In this document: one piece after another, positions 60,226 through 64,000 of the stretch
Position numbering within the stretch: position 1 is the stretch's first letter
Layout: every line of letters begins with the position of its first letter
NCBI RefSeq assembly: GCF_029978005.1
Contig: NZ_JARKOZ010000044.1
Span: 62,001 to 126,000, forward strand
Reading direction: 5' to 3'
DNA length: 64,000 bases
Source: Solidesulfovibrio sp.
GTDB taxonomy: Bacteria; Desulfobacterota; Desulfovibrionia; Desulfovibrionales; Desulfovibrionaceae
Made by a program: the position numbers and the translations under genes
The notes under the pieces: model-generated
Databases searched by the model: none
Told to the model about the DNA's origin: nothing
Seen by the model: only the letters and a program-made list of their open reading frames with translations

Positions 60226-61340
60226 CCGTGGATGCTTCCGTGCTGCATCTGCCCGAATTGCGGGGCATCGGTTCCTATCTTTGCGAGCTTTTGGCCGCCT
60301 GGCCCGAGCCGCGGGACGAGTTCGCGCTGCTCAGTCCCGGCCCCATCCCGGAGGGGCGTCTGCGCGGCCCGGCGCAAAAGCGCGTGCTCGTTTTGCCCGA
60401 ACCGCGCGGCAACCGGTTCTACACCTGGCGGTGGTGGTCGCTCCCCCGGGCCGTGCGCCGGCTTGCGCCGGATCTGCTGTGGTGCCCGGCCAATCAGGCC
60501 GTGCCCGTCGCCGGATTCCCCCAGGCCGTGACCGTCCACGACACCTTGTTGCAGGAGCGGGTGCGCCACGTCGGGCCGATCGAGCGCTTCTACCACGGCT
60601 GGCTCAGCCCCTGGTGGACGCGCCGGTACGCCGCCCGGATCATCACCGTGAGCGAATTTTCCAAGGCACGCATCCGGAAGGTCTTCGCCTGCGCTTGCGA
60701 GCGCGTCCGGGTGATCGCCAACGGGGCCACTCTGCCGGCGCGACCGTTTGCCTCGAAGGAGCAGGCCAGGGCCTACCTGCGGGCCAAGGGACTGGTGGGA
60801 CGGCCGTATGTCCTGGCGTTGGGGGCGCAAAGCCCCTGGAAAAACACCGCCGGGGCCCTGCGGGCCTTCGCCCTGGCCGGCCGGCAGCTTGCGGAAATGG
60901 ATTTCGTGGTGGCCGGCGTGCAGCCGCGTGCCCGGGAGCGATTTGCGGCCCTGGGCCGGGAACTGGGGCTTTCCCCAAGGCTGCGCATGCCGGGCTTTGT
61001 CGCGTCGGCTGACCGGGATGCCTTGTACCAGGGGGCCGAAGTTTTCGTCTATCCTTCGCTTTGGGAAGGCTTCGGCCTGCCCCCCCTGGAGGCCATGGCC
61101 CTGAACACGCCGGTAGTGGCTTCCGACGCGGCATCCGTGCCCGAGGTGGTCGGCAAGGGGGCGCTTCTCGTCGATGCCGCCGATCCCGGGGCCCTGGCCC
61201 GGAGCATTGTGGACGTGTTGCATTCCCCGGAGCTGGGGCGATCGCTGGTCGCGGCCGGGCGGGAGAACGTCAAACGCTTTCGCTGGGACGACGCGGCCAG
61301 GGCCCATCGAGACCTCTTCATGGAGTGTGCGGCGCGATGA
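60216..61340 (+). CDS. Glycosyltransferase family 4
   Basis: A 374-residue GT4 of the mannosyltransferase-like branch. It has IAVDASVLHLPELRGIGSYLCELL at the N-terminus, VTVHDTLLQERV and ITVSEFSKARIRKVF in the middle. The donor domain has LALGAQSPWKNTAGALRAFAL and YPSLWEGFGLPPLEAMALNTPVVASDAASVPEVV. It overlaps the fusion gene by 10 bases and the next gene by ATGA. The SLWEGFGLPPLEAMA motif is the nucleotide-sugar binding site. Confidence 0.89.
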   Translation: MRIAVDASVLHLPELRGIGSYLCELLAAWPEPRDEFALLSPGPIPEGRLRGPAQKRVLVLPEPRGNRFYTWRWWSLPRAVRRLAPDLLWCPANQAVPVAGFPQAVTVHDTLLQERVRHVGPIERFYHGWLSPWWTRRYAARIITVSEFSKARIRKVFACACERVRVIANGATLPARPFASKEQARAYLRAKGLVGRPYVLALGAQSPWKNTAGALRAFALAGRQLAEMDFVVAGVQPRARERFAALGRELGLSPRLRMPGFVASADRDALYQGAEVFVYPSLWEGFGLPPLEAMALNTPVVASDAASVPEVVGKGALLVDAADPGALARSIVDVLHSPELGRSLVAAGRENVKRFRWDDAARAHRDLFMECAAR

Positions 61341-62602
61341 AACGTATCCTGGTGGTCGAGACCGGAGCGGGATTCGGCGGCGCCCTGACCAGTCTGGCGA
61401 CATTGCTTGCCTGCCTGAACGCCTCCGTGTGGGAGGTGCATCTGCTTACGGCCTACCCGCAGGACTGTATCGAGCCCGCAGGCGCGGTGCGTCGGGTGGG
61501 GGTTTTGCCGCGGCAGCGGCGCTATGGCCCGAACTGCGGCCTGGAGTCGGCCTTGCGGCCGGTTTTGGGAAGACGGGCCGGCAATGCCGCCTTTTTGGTC
61601 GATCTGCTCACCACGGGTCGAAGATTCGCCCGGAACGTCGCGGCGTACGCCCGGAAGCACCGTATCGACATCATCCAGGGCAACAACGGCATTCTCATCA
61701 ATGACGCCGTGATCCTCGGCGCGCGGCGGTCGGGCCGGCCGTGCGTCATCCACGCCAGGGGCGGCGAATATCCGAGCCGCCTGGCAAGCTGGCTGGCCGG
61801 AAGCGTCTCCCGCGTGCTGGCCGTGTCGGGCTATGTGGCGCAAACCATCCGGATGCTGGGCTTGGGGCCGCAGCGAATCGTCCTGACGCCGGAAGGCCTG
61901 GACGTCCCGGCCTTTGTCGCGGGCGTCGACGCCGCGGGCTTTCGACTGCGGCACGGCCTGCCGCGAGAACTTCCTTTGATCGGGCTGGTGGGTTGTCTGG
62001 TGGGTTGGAAGGGGCATGACGTCTTCCTCGAAGCCTGCGCGCAGGCCTTGCCCGGGATTTCGGCCGGGGCGCTGATCGTCGGAGGGGAGCCGGACGGCTC
62101 GGGCCGGGAGTTGGCGCGGCTGCGGCACAAGGCCCTGGAACTGGGCATCGGGGACCGGGTCTGGTTCACGGGGCACGAGAAGGACGTGGCCTCGGCCATG
62201 GCCGCGTGCCAGGTGGTGGTTCACGCCTCCACCAGCCCGGAGCCTTTCGGCCGGGTGATCCTGGAAGCCATGGCCCTTGGGCGTCCGGTTGTCGCCAGCC
62301 TGGCCGGCGGGCCTGCGGAGATCATCGAGTCAGGTTCGGACGGGTGGCTCGTGCCGCCGGGCGACGCCCGGGCCCTGGCCGGGGCCATCCGCAGCCTGCT
62401 CGCCGATGCCGGCATGCGCGAGCGCATCGGCCTGGCCGGTCTGGAAAAGGTCCGCAAGCGCTATGCGCTTCGCGCCCACGCCGCGAAGGTGGAATCGGTG
62501 TGGGAGGAATTGGCGCGACTGCCTGCGGATGCAGGGGAAACCGGAGCGGTTCGGGCGTCGGGCGCTGACGCGAAGCCGGCGGGGCGTCACGAAAAATCCT
62601 AA
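61337..62602 (+). CDS. Glycosyltransferase family 4
   Basis: A 421-residue GT4. ILVVETGAGFGGALTSLATLL is the N-terminal loop; the middle has IIQGNNGILINDAVILGAR and the donor domain IGLVGCLVGWKGHDVFLEACA, IVGGEPDGSGREL and STSPEPFGRVILEAMALGRPVVASLAGGPAEII. The ~30-residue C-terminal tail is Ala/Gly-rich and unconserved. It is the last gene of the overlapping series; about 95 bases of non-coding sequence follow. Confidence 0.88.
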   Translation: MKRILVVETGAGFGGALTSLATLLACLNASVWEVHLLTAYPQDCIEPAGAVRRVGVLPRQRRYGPNCGLESALRPVLGRRAGNAAFLVDLLTTGRRFARNVAAYARKHRIDIIQGNNGILINDAVILGARRSGRPCVIHARGGEYPSRLASWLAGSVSRVLAVSGYVAQTIRMLGLGPQRIVLTPEGLDVPAFVAGVDAAGFRLRHGLPRELPLIGLVGCLVGWKGHDVFLEACAQALPGISAGALIVGGEPDGSGRELARLRHKALELGIGDRVWFTGHEKDVASAMAACQVVVHASTSPEPFGRVILEAMALGRPVVASLAGGPAEIIESGSDGWLVPPGDARALAGAIRSLLADAGMRERIGLAGLEKVRKRYALRAHAAKVESVWEELARLPADAGETGAVRASGADAKPAGRHEKS

Positions 62603-62698
62603 CCGCGTTCATTTTGGCATGTTCCCGAGGGCCAGGGCAAAGATTTGGGCTGGGACAAAGACCCGGATCATGACTGGCCAGTGCAAGAGAGGTGCTTC

Positions 62699-63832
62699 AT
62701 GTCTCTGCAACATATTCCTTTTTATGACGGGATCGCTTCCCGGTGCGCCTTTGTCGGGACGACCATGAGAAACGTCATGAAACGCAATGCCACGAAGAAG
62801 CCGGAGGCGTTCCTGCGCATCAGCCAGCTTCATGATCGCTACATGTATCTTCTGGCCGAATTCTTCGTGCAGGCAGGGTATTATGTGTATATTGCAGCGC
62901 CGATAAAAATTGAAGATTACTACAAGAGGGATGCCTATGCAGCCTATGTGGGCATGTCAAAAAATATGAAATATACTAAATATTTGGTTAAAACTGACCG
63001 GCCAAAGGCCCTGTTGTGCTCCGACTCCGCCGTGGACGGGCGGACTGCATCGATGTTCGAGATGAGCATTTTTCTCAACTATGACGTCGATATTCCTCCT
63101 GGAACGCGGGATGGGGCACTGGTTTTGCCCTATCCCATGCATCCCAATGTATATCGTACGGGTCAAGTGGCCATGATTCCGGAATTGCGGCGGCTTCCCA
63201 AATGCGTGGGCGTTTTTTTTGCCGGAAACATCAAGCCGGAGTATGCATCCGAATCCAAGTTGTTACGGCATTACGTCTCCCGTCCCGCCGCCGTGGAGAG
63301 CGTCTTGCGCCGGTTCGGCCGACGCGTGCGGTTGTTTTCCAGGCGCGAGGCGCTGCTGCGCGCCCTCGCCGAAGAGGACCTCGGGTCCTCCATTGTCGTG
63401 TTCGACGCCACCACCGAGCGACTCGGGCGGGAAGAGTGGTTCCCCGTGCTGGCGAGGAGCCGGTTTTTTTTGGCCCTGCCAGGGGTGGTCATGCCCATGT
63501 GCCACAATTGCGTCGAGGCCATGGCCTTGGGCGTGGTGCCGATCCTCGGTTATGGGCAGCTGTTTTCCCCGCCGCTCGAATCTGGGGCCGTTTGTCTCGA
63601 GTACGTTTCGGAAGCGGAACTCGCCGCGGCCATCGAAACGGCCTTGGCCATGGACGCGACGACGTACGCCCGAATGCGGCGGCGCAGCCTGGACCATTAC
63701 GACCGCTACATGGTCCCAAGCGCCTTTCTCCGCGGGCTCTCGCATGCCCGAGGGCGAACCGTGGAACTCCGCTTCGCCGCCGAAGGGGTCAGCGAGAAGG
63801 TGGCCAGGACCACGGCGACAGCCTGGGCTTAA
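62699..63832 (+). CDS. Exostosin-like (GT47-type) glycosyltransferase, tentative
   Basis: A 377-residue protein unlike the GT4 enzymes before it. The C-terminal half has VFDATTERLGREEWFPVLARSRFFLALPGVVMPMCHNCVEAMALGVVPILGYGQLFSPPLESGAV. The arrangement of a short-lived FFLALPG strand, then CHNCVEAMALG and a PI strand, is that of exostosin/GT47-like enzymes. The N-terminal half (YYKRDAYAAYVGMSKNMKYTKYLVK) is not recognised and is encoded by A+T-richer DNA, which may reflect separate acquisition. The ATG at 62699 has GAGAGGTG at good spacing; the track start at 62645 is less likely. The sugar is unknown. Confidence 0.6.
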   Translation: MSLQHIPFYDGIASRCAFVGTTMRNVMKRNATKKPEAFLRISQLHDRYMYLLAEFFVQAGYYVYIAAPIKIEDYYKRDAYAAYVGMSKNMKYTKYLVKTDRPKALLCSDSAVDGRTASMFEMSIFLNYDVDIPPGTRDGALVLPYPMHPNVYRTGQVAMIPELRRLPKCVGVFFAGNIKPEYASESKLLRHYVSRPAAVESVLRRFGRRVRLFSRREALLRALAEEDLGSSIVVFDATTERLGREEWFPVLARSRFFLALPGVVMPMCHNCVEAMALGVVPILGYGQLFSPPLESGAVCLEYVSEAELAAAIETALAMDATTYARMRRRSLDHYDRYMVPSAFLRGLSHARGRTVELRFAAEGVSEKVARTTATAWA

Positions 63833-63840
63833 GCCGAAAC

Positions 63841-63999
63841 CTATGACGGGTTCGCTGTCCGGCGGTGCTCGCGCCCGTCGGCGAGATGGCCGCTTCTCTC
63901 GGCTCCCGTGGCGGTCTCGGGCATGTTGTTGATCATCGAGCGCAGAAGGGCGCTCAGGGCATCCGCCGGCGAGTCCTCTTTCGGGCGCATTTCAGGCCG
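63841..63999 (-). CDS. C-terminal end of an unidentified minus-strand gene (partial)
   Basis: An open frame enters from the right edge and stops at a TAG (63841-63843 on the plus strand). It reads RPEMRPKEDSPADALSALLR, then SMINNMPETATGAERSGHLA, and so on: acidic and polar, with a plausible helix. The segment is too short to assign a family. It would converge on the GT47-like gene with only 8 bases between stops. Confidence 0.35.
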   Translation of the reverse strand, partial: RPEMRPKEDSPADALSALLRSMINNMPETATGAERSGHLADGREHRRTANPS

Positions 64000-64000
64000 G

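Overview
The window looks like chromosome from a high-GC, Gram-negative, Desulfovibrio-like member of the former Deltaproteobacteria. This is an inference from GC-rich codon use, the abundance of PAS/histidine-kinase genes, and a full exosortase/PEP-CTERM locus with its outer-membrane export genes. No rRNA, tRNA or CRISPR array was seen. Several stretches (about 20.1-23.7 kb, 26.6-27.0 kb, 40.6-41.2 kb) are visibly A+T-richer than the rest.

Region 1 (1-14.4 kb) is a mixed flank. It holds a frameshifted PAS gene end coupled to a PAS histidine kinase, an AAA+ ATPase, an AI-2E type permease, a small exported protein, a collapsed remnant of a cyclic beta-1,2-glucan synthase, a B12/radical-SAM enzyme, a CheB-CheR-PAS fusion and a hybrid histidine kinase.

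Region 2 (14.4-20.1 kb, minus strand) is the sorting and regulation half of an exosortase system: exosortase, EpsI, PrsK histidine kinase, PrsR sigma-54 activator and then a 91-residue PEP-CTERM protein. The last gene has its own -24/-12 promoter and a strong rho-independent terminator. This forms a compact circuit: sensor, sigma-54 activator, sigma-54-driven sorted substrate and sorting enzyme.

Region 3 (20.1-24.0 kb) is an A+T-rich island with a LuxR-type response regulator and a histidine kinase. The kinase N-terminus is recognisably the first ~60 residues of an IS3-family OrfA transposase protein. About 1.1 kb of unassigned, debris-like sequence follows.

Region 4 (24.0-39.9 kb, plus strand) is the exosortase-associated exopolysaccharide operon: PrsT TPR lipoprotein, initiating sugar transferase, Wza-like export protein, chain-length protein, tyrosine kinase, ExeA-like ATPase, outer-membrane beta-barrel, DUF3473 deacetylase, O-ligase/polymerase-like membrane protein, glycosyltransferases and a secreted beta-helix protein. 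An epimerase gene faces it on the minus strand.

Region 5 (41.6-63.8 kb, plus strand) is a long, tightly coupled glycan operon. It starts with the exosortase-associated Stp1 glycosyltransferase and a FemAB protein, then Wzm/Wzt ABC export genes (Wzt with a C-terminal cargo-binding domain), two NodB-type deacetylases, a second acyltransferase-like protein and many glycosyltransferases. Two genes fuse a glycosyltransferase to a carbohydrate-active module: GT4-signal/TM-DUF4091, and alpha-barrel/beta-sandwich-GT. Most junctions are ATGA or ~10-base overlaps, so the products are probably made in fixed proportion. Taken together the window encodes synthesis, modification, export and surface attachment of a complex polysaccharide plus a glycine-rich sorted surface protein.
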